DNA from: Fratercula arctica | Taxonomy: Eukaryota; Chordata; Aves; Charadriiformes; Alcidae | NCBI GenBank assembly: GCA_947846985.1 | Contig: CANTUZ010000002.1 | Coordinates: 17,933,587 to 17,997,586 of the forward strand | Reading direction: 5' to 3' | Length of the DNA stretch: 64,000 nt | In this document: positions 1 through 11,080 of the stretch, piece by piece | Numbering within the stretch: position 1 is the first letter of the stretch | Layout of the letters: the number at the start of each line of letters is the position of its first letter | Translations under genes and position numbers: made by a program | The notes under the pieces: generated by a model | Seen by the model: only the letters and a program-made list of their open reading frames with translations | Told to the model about the DNA's origin: nothing | The model's database searches: none

Positions 1-3000
1 TCTCCATAAGCACTGCTTTCTTCCCCCAAAACTGATCCTGCAAAGCTCATGATGCTGAAGAGAAAGACACTATCACCCCTGAGGGACCATGGGACCAGTC
101 TGCAGCTCCAGCAGTGATGACTTTGTGGCTGGTGCCACCACGGGGTGGGTGAAAGTCCCTTTGCCCTGGTGGGAGGTTTCCCTCTCCCCAGGGAGCTCGG
201 TGCTGCTGTGGCTCTTCCTACCTCCCCTCTCATGCAGCCCTGACTCCTGGATGGAGGATTTTCTAAGTATGCTCATGAAGAGACTGGGTGGACTCTGGTT
301 TGTGGCAGACACTCACATCCCATCCTGGCCATCACTGAGCAGGGCAGAGGCTGCATCCCCACCCCCGGCACCTCTGCTCAGAGACAGCCTTGTGTCGCTG
401 GGCTGTCCCTCCTGGGTATAGTCTTTTCCAGGCGCTCTGCTGAGCAGCTGACGGGGCCACATTCAGTGCCTCCAGCATCCCCATCCTCCCCATCCATTGT
501 TCGGTTGCTCTCCCAGTGATACCAATGACATTTTTTGAGTCATTCCATTTCCCCACTGCAACATTCTCCTGTCAGCTAGTTAACATGGTAATTATACAAG
601 GAGCACACATCAAAGCAAAGCTGCCTTAGTACATCAGTTTCCATATGCTGCTTAGCCTGCGTGTCCCACAATCCTCCAATATTTTCCCCTCAGTCCCTTT
701 TATTTCTGCAGTGTCCGACACAGCCACTTTGTGCTTAGTGCACTAGCACATGTCATCGGCGACACAGCTTACTGCCATGCTCGCGATCGGCAGAACCCTA
801 TTTGATTGCTGAGGCATTAAATATGTACGCTTATGGTGGCATATAAAATTTGTGACCACATTAGCCACACTGTCGAGTTTAGGAAAATCCAAACTGAGGT
901 ATGGTGGGGAAACAAGTTACCACATCAGTTGGAGAAAGAGTCTGAATTAATTGGAAACCTCACAGGCTTAGATTTGATTTCCAGGGCCTTCCCAGCCCAG
1001 GCCTCTATCTTTATTACGCTTTTTTTCATTCAGGTTGTCTGTCCCTGCTCCTGCCTGTGTGATGCCTCTGCAAGACACAAGAGTGGGTCACCAGCACATT
1101 TCAGGAGTTTGACCACCATGTTGCCTTCCCCGAGCCAGGTCTGGCAAGCAGAATTCACCCACCCAAAGTGGCACTTCTTTGACTTCATTGGGATGGAGTA
1201 ATTGCTCGGTAATTACCAGCAGACCCACCTACAGAGGCAGCCAAACCAAGGCATTTCACTGTTATCCCATATTCTTTGTACTGGCTTTTTCATTCCTTGT
1301 TCAGTTGGATGCATTTTGTGCCTACCAAAGACCGATCTTTACAACTCCAGCTTACACATGTGTTACAAGAGGGTGAGATACCACATTGCTGTTCTTCTAT
1401 ATCCAGCTTCTCAGACAAGACAGCCTTGTACCACACTGCTGCTGCTGAAGGAGTTCATATCCCACAGAAGGGAGGAAATGAGGGAACTTCTCTGGACTCT
1501 CCGCAGCTTCCCATGGCTCCTGGCCCCACACCTGGGAAAGGACATTCCAACTCTCCAGATCTCTCGGCAATCAGCTTTCCTGTACATGCAGCAGAAACAG
1601 CACAGCAGAAACCCTGACACTGAGTCAAGTTGTCCCAAGCTTCCCTTGGAAGTGGCTGCATTAACTTTGGAAATTTTCTCAAAGCCTAAGAAAGATATGA
1701 ATCACCCATTTTTGACAGAGGTGGAGATTGTCCCTTTGTGAATGCTTTTCCCATCTGAAAGAATAGTTATTGGCCACTGTGACACTGTCCAACCTCAAGT
1801 AGATGATGAAAGAAGTCAGATGCACAGGGTTGCCTACAGGCACAGTGAGCTTATGAGCCTTGATTAGGTTCAACATCTTTAAATGAGTCTTTTGTTAAGT
1901 CTCATCTGCACTTATGCCATGGAAAGGCAGCTGGAGCTCAAGCACCCACAGCTGCAGGAGCACTCTCCTGAAGGAGAAAGTGCTCTCACGGTTGCTGCAA
2001 TGTTCTCCCCATTTGCCTTCCAGGTCTAACAATCACATAGATATTTAATAAACGATTAATTAAAAAATTCTGGAAACTGATTAGGTAGATGATCATAGGG
2101 CATATCAAGCTAGCTTTGTACCATTGTTGGTCACAAGAGACAGAAACCTGACCCAGGATAGCAACCTGGCAGCCCATACTCGGAGGTACAGCTCTTAGGT
2201 CTTGCTGGTGTAGGCAACTGATTTAAGTCATACATCCAGCACACAGCTGCTCTGTTTAGGTGTGTAGATATAAAGTCCCTCCTTTTTACCACTTTGCAGC
2301 TATTAGTCAAAATCCATTTTAATACACTCCTGCAGAGCCTGAAATTGTGTCTTTCCTTTGGTGGATAGGAGTTTAGATGTGGTCAAAGAAGGTCCATGCA
2401 GCATTCCTTCTAAGCACCACTTTTCGCAACCATTTCAGATCTGTGTTTCAGATCAGCTCTGGGAAATGAAAATAGAACAGGTAAATCTGTCAAAAAGCAG
2501 TGAGCTCAGGTCCCCCTTCCCAAAGCGCTATGGGCACTTCTGAAAGTCTGCACAACTTGCAGACAGCCCCAGACTTCACGGTGGAAAACCCAGTGAGTCT
2601 CTTGGCTTCTCCTCAGACTTAGATACAGCCCCATTCATCAGAATCCAGCATACCTGCATTTCATCTTTGCATCCCCTTGCTGCTCTTCCAACACAAAGCA
2701 TCTTTTACCAGGATGTATGAATGCACAGTTTACAACCTTTGGCATTTGTGTTGGCCTGCGTCTACCGTTAAAGGAAGCAAGCAGCAAAGTCCCCAGTCTA
2801 ATTCTTAGTGAGCTTGGATGCATGAGAGGCTTAGAATGAATGAAGAGAACACACTGTTTGAGCTTTATGGTCCTTACAATCAATAGCTTAACCTTAAAGT
2901 TACTCATTTACATGACTGCTGGCAAAAGTCTCACCAGCTCTCCAAAACTAGTCACAAATTAGATCCAATCCTACAAACAGAACATACAAAGGAGAGAGGA

Positions 3001-3409
3001 GGAAGCAGAATTAAGAGGAGTACAAAATTTACAGTGCAATTAGAGCATATAGTACAAAAGCTCTCTGCTTTCAAAGTTCAGCTAAGCAGTGCAGGGGCAC
3101 CACTTTCTCCTCCCTCTGTGTTTCAGCGGTCCCGGGGTAGACTTTGCAAACCTTTGGACAGTGAGTTTTGTTTAATTTAGCACCCCTTAAGGGCAAGTTT
3201 GCCAGTGGGGTGTAAGTAGTTCAGCCCACACAAGCATGCTTGGGGAAGACCTCATTTCTTTGGGTTACCTTGAAAAGGCCCCATCTAAAAACAACTAACT
3301 TTTCCTAAAGGTACCCTTCAGTATTTTTCCCCTAATACCTTAACATCTGATGTGCATTTATTTAACATCAGATTCATGTCCACTCTGAATTCCTTAAAAA
3401 TCTTTGAAC
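1..3409. other. Unique non-coding DNA
   Basis: Besides the CpG cluster at 690-900, nothing is identifiable. ORFs of 110, 122 and 179 residues (89-421, 833-1201, 1202-1741) show no domain and overlap open frames on the opposite strand. An AT-rich homeodomain-like cluster (TTAATAAACGATTAATTAA) lies at 2045-2063. Confidence 0.6.
690..900. promoter_or_regulatory. Candidate non-coding element with CpG cluster
   Basis: In CpG-poor surroundings this stretch holds CATCGGCGAC (754), CTCGCGATCGG (780) and several further CpGs next to AT-rich words (GCATTAAATATG, ATATAAAATT). No repeat is recognisable. Retained CpGs suggest constraint or lack of methylation, but this is inference. Confidence 0.3.
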
Positions 3410-3910
3410 ATATTTGCTTTCACTTCATTTATTCCTTTAAAAGAACATATCGCGTATCGGAAGGCTAAAACTACCTAGCACAGCACAAGTGCAATAGCAG
3501 ATATTATTTCAGGCTGCTTTCTGAGCTATGTTTCTGCAATTCAAAATGCCTAATGAGCTTATTTGATTGTATCCATGCCAACAAAGAGATATAAACAGCT
3601 TTAATCACTGTTTCGCGTTGCTCTTGACCCCCTGCTTGGCTTCATTATTTTCCTTTTAGCCACATCAAGGCACAACACTCCAACTAAATCACTCGACCAC
3701 TTGCTGAAGACCTGTCCACGTAATAAGATTTCTTTTTTATCATCTCGTGGGTTTTTTTTGCACTGCTGTTTAACAGGCAGCAGCCAAGCTGGCTGTTAGC
3801 TCAAAAGCAGCAGCTAGGTAAGGAATTAAGGTCGATAGCTCTTGTTGGTTCCTTTATTTTCAGATAAATTTCTAAATTTATTACCCTAAACTGATTAATG
3901 CCCAGAGACA
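3410..3910. promoter_or_regulatory. Candidate conserved non-coding element
   Basis: About 500 bases of even, AT-rich, non-repetitive sequence with isolated CpGs (ATCGCGTATCGG at 3449, TTTCGCGTTG at 3611) and many homeodomain-like cores (CTAATGAG, TTTAATCAC, GGAATTAAGG, CTGATTAATG). No ORF of note. This is a pattern judgement, not proof of conservation. Confidence 0.35.
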
Positions 3911-5589
3911 GGGAGCAGGTTACAGCTTCTGGTCTCCTGTTTTGTCACTAACAATGCTGGAGGGAGAACAGAACAGGGAAACAAAGGGAAAAGGAAGCGT
4001 TACCAGTTCAAGTCACAGTAAGTGTTGGCCTGCTTAAACTAATAATATCAGACAATTCTCTATAGTCTAAAACACCCACAGTCCTCCTACAGAGCTCCAA
4101 GCACTCCATGATCGGTGAACCATGTTTTAATGATACATTCTCTTGTAGAGCTTAAAGGTTTGAAATATTAAATCTTTTCTCTCATGCACGCTGACAGCAA
4201 ATGAATCTGATGCCCTTCCATTAATGAAGTTTGTCTCTTGCTCATTGTAACAAGGGCATTAGCTAACATTACTTCCCCCCCACACACACACTTTTTTAAA
4301 TACAGAAAAAAAAAAAAGAATGTCAAGGAGTACACCAAATGTGATCCATAAGTACAAGTTCAAAAGGTCATTGAGGATTGAGGTCAGATAGCATGGAGAA
4401 AATTTTTTGCCCTCCTAAAAAGTAGGTAATTTCTTTCAGCCCCACATGGGTCTAGGAAAAATCCTGAGGCATATGTGCAACCTCTGTTCTGTAAAAGAAA
4501 TAGCTTGAACGTTGTTTCCTTTTCAAAAATGCCTCTTTTTTTCTTTTCTTATTCTGAAGTGGTTCTTAATGTGATATTGACACTTTCTGGGAAAAGGATC
4601 ACAGAATCGTAGTATGTCTAATTTCTCTGACATCTAGGTCTGTCGCCTGTTAAATACTATAAGAAGTGTCAGTGACTTTTGGAATTTTCTAAGGCATCCA
4701 TTTTTCTTTCTACTTCTTTTTGTGCTTGATTTCATCAGAGCGGTCTGGGAGTCTGTGCTGGTTTTTAAGGTTACAGGTTGAGCACAGCATGAGGATAAAG
4801 GCACCAGCCGAGCAGGGTATGCACTCGGTGCCGCTGGGCTTGCTCACGAGCACTCACTGAGTCCACCCTCTGCTGCAAGGCAGGAACAACTCACACCTGA
4901 CAGTCAGCTAACTTCATCATAGAGATGGCTACCATGGCTTAGAAGAAGTTCTCCAACATCTAAGCTATCTCTTTCTTGCTGGTCCTTTCTTGCTTCAGGT
5001 CCACTATATGTCTTATCTAGCACAGGCCGGGAGAGCAGATTATTTCCTCTTCCCATTCCCCAGTTCTTTTCTTCTTGAGGCTGGGCAACACTAATTGATT
5101 TAATCCTTCATCTAGCTCATTTTTGTAGACTTCAGATCATTTTCCCTGCTCTTTTCCGGATGTTCCACATTGGCACGGAGTGCTGTCACTGAAGCTTCAC
5201 TGGTGCTAAGTGGAAGTTTTGGGGTGTTTCAGGATATACCCATCAAGGCACATCCTATAGCAGCATTTTCTCCCCTCCCCACAGCAGTACATCTCCCAGC
5301 TGAGGACCCTCAGTGCCAGTTGAGCCTTTCCTGATTTACTCCCCTGTCTGAGTGGGAAAGCAGCTCTGATTCCTGCCTGGCAAGTGAGATATAGACTTTT
5401 CCACCACTTTGAGAACCCACGAAACTGCAAGGTGCTACATGAACTGATGATAACTGCAGCTGTACTTGTCACTTGCTACTCCCTCAGACAAAAATCTGTC
5501 AATATATAAGTTATTGTTCTTAATGAATAGACATGGGACCCCAATCGCAGAGCAGGTTCCTCAGCCTTCTGGCCACTGCATGAACTCCT
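3911..5589. other. Unique non-coding DNA
   Basis: No gene seen. It holds a short C7/CA tract and A12 run at 4275-4318 and the possible CR1 trace at 4594. The 88-residue - strand ORF at 5206-5472 is unsupported. Confidence 0.6.
4594..4665 (-). mobile_element. Possible decayed CR1 3' end
   Basis: GATCACAGAATCGTAGTATG, then ACATCTAGGTCTGTC, resemble an inverted CR1 tail and its first 3' UTR bases (compare ATCACAGAATGATT at 33401). The match covers only about 20 good bases and then fades, so chance is possible. Confidence 0.3.
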
Positions 5590-5960
5590 AAATAGTTTTG
5601 CTGCAAGGGTTAATAAGAAATGTTTTCCCCCAGCTGCAATTCTTGCAGCTGTAGTTATGATAGGATTGCGGCTGCAAAAGCCCCATTGTTAAACCTAATC
5701 TGCTGTTAAAGTGCTTAATCGAGAGATTATTAACATTTCTGATGAAATACTTAGCTAAAGTGCAAAATGTAATCTTGAGGCTTTGCTGTCTGGACTTCTA
5801 GTTAATATCACGAGCGCCACAAGCACAGTAAATACCTAAACAGCGTACGGGGTTATTAGCCTAATCCCATGTGAGAGCGCAGGCACTCCCTCCCTGTGCT
5901 CCCTATACATTTCATCTTAATGAAAACATTGTAAGCATTTTGCAGCCTAGCAGCTAAGGA
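5590..5960. promoter_or_regulatory. Candidate conserved non-coding element
   Basis: Motif-dense AT-rich stretch with retained CpGs (CGAGCGCC, AGCGTACGGGG). It opens with inverted E-box arms CAGCTGCAA and TTGCAGCTG (5631-5651). A SOX-type CCATTGTT (5683-5690), several TAAT and TTAATC cores, and an OTX/PITX-type TAATCCC (5862-5868) follow. No repeat or ORF explains it. The call is by texture only; no alignment was possible. Confidence 0.4.
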
Positions 5961-8900
5961 TGGATGTGTCATCTCACGTGGCAGAATAAATGCCGAAGCT
6001 GTGAGACTGTTTCATGGCGAGGGCCTGATCCCGAGCAATGCTGTGTATCCATCCCTCTCGGTGCAGCCTGTGGTGCTGTGTGCTCACCACCACTGCGGAT
6101 CGGAACAGCTGGGCTTGCCAGTGCTTCCAGAGAAGGTCAGTGGGAAAGGAGGGAAGAGGAGGTGACAACAGATGAATACCAAGGGGAAAAAGCAGACCGA
6201 AGAGCGGGAACAGAGCTGGCACAATTTCTAAACATTTGTAGTGGTGAAAACCTAAATAAGTCAATACATTTCTGCTAACCTCCATTTCCACAGAGAAAAG
6301 AAAGCCTGCACTGGTGCTAGGACAGTGTCATTTCTAACCAAGACTGAGCTGGCTTTGGCATCTAGGTTGGTCATCTCACCGTGCCCACATAACATCAACA
6401 GGGCTATCAAGAGTGTGCTACCGCAGGCACCTCATAGTGAAATTTTATCTCATGTCTTGATTTTCAAAAATTTCAGATGCTGACTTGTACATCCCCCTCT
6501 CCAAAAAAAGCAATTTATTTAGGTGCATGACACTCACAGATTAAGCAAATACATTTTGGTCCTTACCTAAGTAAGCCAGTTATCTAGGCTTCATCTCCAG
6601 CCAGGAAAACAGAAAGCCTCTGGAAAGCGGTTCCTCCCTGCCCTGGCCAGGTGGCTATTCCAGCTGGGTGCCTTTCAGAGGTGCCAGCCTCACTAACCTG
6701 AACACACAGGCAGCCCAGAAAGCTAGGTTGGACTATGCTTTTAGGAGGCTAAATTAAGGTCCTGTGAGTCTCATCTAATATCTCCTGAAAGTCCTGCTGA
6801 GGCAAGGCACCAGCCATCTCAGCCAAAATTATACCATGAACAAATGATGGTCGGCATTGCATCCTGAACCATGCTTTCCTGGATTTCACAGGGGTCAGAG
6901 GCAGCCTTGGCATCACGGGCCCATCCCTCGTAGCACTCCGTTGGGAAAGCTTTTCGTTTCTTCAGTTCAGAACTTCACAACCACAAGAGATTTTCCTAGC
7001 CTAGAACAATCATAACCTCACCATTAGAAACAATGCCACAGTATTTCAAAATAAGCTACAAGCATCCAAATCCAGACTAGAAGATACCTCCCAGAACAAT
7101 GGCTGTGCTGAACCCTGCTTGTGTTTTTTGAAAGCAGAGCTGCTTTTGAAATAATATAAAAACCAAAGCTCTATAGCTGGGCTCTGGCTCGCTTTCCCTT
7201 AGTCTCTTTCCTCAAGTCATCATTTTATTTCTAACGTGTCCAGCTTAATGAAATTCTTTACCTCCTCCTGTTTTGGTGTCACTTTATTATTATTGGTCAC
7301 AACCAATAAATAATTTTTCTTTCTGTGACTATGGATTCATGGCAAATATAAGCCTACTCCAGGCAAAGCAAGTGGAGTAAATGGAGCCAAGTCAAACTGG
7401 AATACCATGAGAGTATTAACTAGATTAAACATCAATAATGACTTTTCTCCTTTTGATCACTGAAGTAGCAACGAAGCAGTAGAAGGAAAGCCTAAGATGT
7501 TGACATATGTTTTTATTATCTTTAGTCTTCTTTTTTGAAGTCTTGGGAACTGGCTCCACAAATACTTCCCAGGTCAAAGGCAGAGAATTATGTTATTTAT
7601 TTCAGCAGTGAGGAGACTGGGCAATATTATTAATAAAGATAACTTGATTTATTCTTTCAAAAATTATCAGGAAAACAATCATATAAAAACTGCAAGGAAA
7701 AAAATTAATCCAATTTTAAAAATTGCTAACTTCGAGCTAGGGCAGATTAAAGAGATTCAAAAACAAGTACCACAAAAATGGAAATCCAGCTAAGCTTTAT
7801 TTTCCTTACTTTTCTCATTTTTAGTCATTCCTGCCTGTTTGGGTTCTTCCAGGACTGGGTACTGCTTCCCTACAGCTTGTAGTGGGAAACGTTCATTTCT
7901 ATCACTTGCCTGACCAAGGGAAACACCAAAGAAATCCCACAAGAATTCCATGCCTTCGTAAGATTTCCAGCTGCATTCCCCAGGCTCTGAAGGATGAAGT
8001 TTTCTAAGAAGTCCTGCACTTGCACTTGTGAAATGGATCTGAACCTTTTCAGATTGGCCTGTCATTGAGAAGGTCTGCTAAGAGGTTGACATGGAAGGGA
8101 AAGACTTACAGTGAGAAAAAGTAAAAGCAGTAAGTTTTAAAAAGGAATTTATATTAAGGAAATGTAAAAATAACAGCAATACATCACTCTCAGTTATTTT
8201 TCCCCACCTTTACCCCCAATTAGGATTTCTTGTACTGATTTCAAAAATAGTTTGGGGTGGGTAATTCTCTCCTTTTTGTTTAATTGAAAACAATTCTACT
8301 TTTAATTGACCTTCCTATCCTGTTCCCTTGAAGCTTTGTATTGCTAAAACCCAAAGATTCTGTGATCGCAGAAAAGGTAATTTGAAAGACTTTTTTCAAT
8401 GACTATTCCTGGGCCACTGAAATACAGTTGTAACAGGAAAGTTCATGTAAGGGGGGAATACGTGTATCTTTTTCCTGGGTCCTAATAGAGGCTGAGGTCA
8501 TCCAATCCTTTCTTGTTTTGTGCTGAAAGAAAAGAAACAATGAATCTGAAGCAATTCCTAATCTGAAACAATTGGCTGTTACGGAGTCCGTAGACTGGAG
8601 GAAACACTGGAGTTCACAGCAGATGCTAATTACACTGCTCCTGATCCATCCTAGTGTGTTTCTGTTATCCCTAAGTTTACTCGAAAAAGCCCAATTAGCA
8701 GCAGGCTTATGTCAAGACACACACCAATTTCTGCTGTTCTTTTCCTTCCCTCTCACATCCACATCCAAATCCCACCTCCCCCACATCTCCACACACCAAT
8801 AAAAACCCTGGCATAAATGCCAGGCACATGAAGACCCTTCAGACATGTCTGAAGACACCAACTGGCAATCATGAGCAGTGCGTAATCCGTGCAAACAATT

Positions 8901-9636
8901 AAATATCAATCTGGTTATGCTGGATCCAACCATAAGGTTTTCAATCCAGTGTTTTCCTCCCTTTTTGTATTTTCCAGTGAATTAATATGGCTTACTCATT
9001 CCCTGCTTTCACCCCACAGCATAGGACAGTATCTTGGTAAAAGTACTGATGGGTACAGCATGGATAGTTCCCAAAATGCTCAACTATATATATACATTTT
9101 TCAGGAAGAAAAGAAAGTGGTTTACATTTATTCCAACCTTTGGATCCAGATTTTTACAGAGTAACCACAGACTGTACACAACCAATGTCTTAAACATGTT
9201 CCTGACACTAGTGTGTTAGTGGAGTTGTCAAAAAGCAGTTGCAGTGTCCCACCACCAATGAGTCTGGATGTTGTTGACTCAAGGGTCATCTTGTCAATGT
9301 TACCAGACAGGCCTTGCCTTCTTAAGGCTTGCTGACACCTACACCAGCAGCAGCTCCCAAAGGAGGACCAGTGACCGCAACAGCATCATTGTTGGTCCAG
9401 GTCCACAGGGGTCTTGCTCCAGGCAGCACTCATAGAGACTCTGAACTGGAGGCACATTCTTAAGTGCTGTCTTGAGGAGACATGAACTTAACACAAGCAC
9501 CTGCTTCCTCAACAGAGGCCTGGATCTTGTATCAATATTAAGAGATATTGTATCTGATTTACTAAGCTTTCCACATTTAACCCCCCCTATTTAAGAGCTA
9601 ACTTGTAAATTCACTGCTACTTCTTGAGTTACCAAG
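5961..9636. other. Unique non-coding DNA
   Basis: No gene seen. Overlapping ORFs on both strands at 5964-6291 and short ORFs at 7590-8065 and 8572-9219 lack domains. The facing CCAAT boxes (7292-7307) are the only notable motif. 9240-9540 has partial open reading on the - strand across two frames, too weak to call a pseudogene. Confidence 0.6.
7281..7314. promoter_or_regulatory. Facing CCAAT boxes
   Basis: ATTGGT (7292-7297) and ACCAAT (7302-7307) form inverted CCAAT boxes four bases apart, in a wider imperfect palindrome (TTATTATTGGT and ACCAATAAATAA). They resemble paired NF-Y sites; no promoter context is visible. Confidence 0.35.
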
Positions 9637-9745
9637 CTTGTTTTCATTTACAAACTTACCAGAAGAGTAAATTTGCTACAGGAAGACTACTTGTTTTCAT
9701 TTACAAACTTACCAGAAGAGTAAATTTGCTACAGGAAGACTACTT
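9637..9745. repeat. Perfect 53-bp tandem duplication
   Basis: Two adjacent copies (9637-9689 and 9690-9742) are identical over all 53 bases, and the next three bases (CTT) also match. Each unit starts CTTGTTTTCATTTACAAACT and ends GGAAGACTA. Flanking bases differ immediately outside. Perfect identity in non-coding DNA points to a recent duplication, or to an assembly artefact. Confidence 0.97.
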
Positions 9746-10779
9746 ATCATCTCCCTTGATAAAACCATAAGCACCTCCGAACCAGTACGTATGGTCTTGC
9801 AGTCTGGCCAGTCCCTTTATTGACATGGAATTAGGATTCCTGTACAAGCATGTGTCCTAGTGCTGAACCTCGTGAGGAGAACAGGGGAGCACTTGGTTCT
9901 AATCACTAGAGCATAGTGTAGCTACAAGTAGTTTAGGTAGCTGAGTCCTTTTGGGTGTTATGGATTTGGTCACTGAGCTTAGCTTGGGTTTGGAGAGCTC
10001 AGTCAAGAGCTCAGTTTCCAGAGCTGCTGTGGTCTTTTGTCTTGTTGGACAGTAAAACTGTTTTGCTTTTACTCCTTACATTCCTCATAGGATTAACTCA
10101 TGACTGACACAAAGGCAACAAGAAGCAAACTGTCTCTTTGAAAGCTTTACTGTGAAAAAGCCTACAGATGTTTTCAAATGTGCTTTTATTCAAACCATGG
10201 GGCACTTTGCCACTGTAGCGATTTCATAGTTGTTTATGGTATGGTTCCATCACAAGCTTACGCACAATACGAATGCTGGGATGAGCCAGAGGATAATGTG
10301 TTATCTCTACAATAGAGTGGAAATAACATAACAGTGTCCTGCACCTGCAAGGCAAGGACCCGGTCTCTACCTGGGCTGTTAGAAATCACCTCAGGCAGAC
10401 CTGGGCCCAAAATTATGTTTCCTAGTGACATTTGAATTCCTGCAGGTCTCTGCTGAAAATTGGCAGTGAATGTCTCGCTCAGAGTCACAAAGCACATCTG
10501 CAGGGGAGGCACAACTCAAACCACAGTAATACCTGGTGAGAGCCCTCATCCTTCCTCTTGGAAAGCAGAAACCTTAAAGTTTAGGGATTAGGGATTGGGT
10601 TTGACCAGCAGTGTTCTTAATAAAAAATTAAGATAAAACTGCTTTAATGAAAGAAGCTAAAAATTAGATAATAGTGACTGAAACATGTGTACAGTTTTCA
10701 GTTCAGACCATCTCCAAAGCACCCATGTTTACACAAATAAATATTCAAGGAGGAATGGTGGGAAGAAAAAGAAATGTGT
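9746..10779. other. Unique non-coding DNA
   Basis: Nothing recognisable except a short TTTAGGGATTAGGGATTGGG run at 10580-10599, too short to be telomere-derived with confidence. Confidence 0.6.
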
Positions 10780-11080
10780 TTGGCAGCGTTTATCTAGCCC
10801 CACATTTAAATTGCCAGGTGGAACTAAGTGCCAAGTGCTCATCTCGTTATGTTATCATCTGTCATGATGAAGCAGCTGTTGTTTAATACGAATAAGCCCT
10901 GCCCAATCCATGTTTGAGATGTTATAATGAGATAACATAGACTATTTTGTTACACGGTCATGTATGTGAGATGCAGATGCCAGATCTGTAAAACAGCTCA
11001 TGAAATAAGATCTTTCAACCAAATTAATAAAAACTTCTGGCATAATAAGAGGGTACATTACTTTAAATTCATGGGAAAAG
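10780..11080. promoter_or_regulatory. Candidate conserved non-coding element
   Basis: Even, non-repetitive AT-rich DNA with E-box-like CAGGTGG, GCAGCTGTTG and CATCTG, GATA-like words (GAGATAACATAG, AATTAGATAA just upstream) and TTAATAAAAAC. No ORF with support. Confidence 0.3.

Noticed and set aside
1202..1741. 179-residue + strand ORF
   Set aside because: No recognisable motif and overlapped by other open frames on both strands.
8335..8367. AAACCCAAAGATTCTGTGATC as a CR1 3' tail
   Set aside because: Only about 20 bases match and the preceding sequence does not resemble a CR1 3' UTR.
9240..9540. Possible - strand processed pseudogene (segments reading KIQASVEEAGACVKF and NVPPVQSLYECC)
   Set aside because: Needs frame changes, no known protein comes to mind, and there is no poly-A trace at the expected 3' side.
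10580..10599. Interstitial telomeric repeat
   Set aside because: Fewer than three imperfect units; chance is likely.
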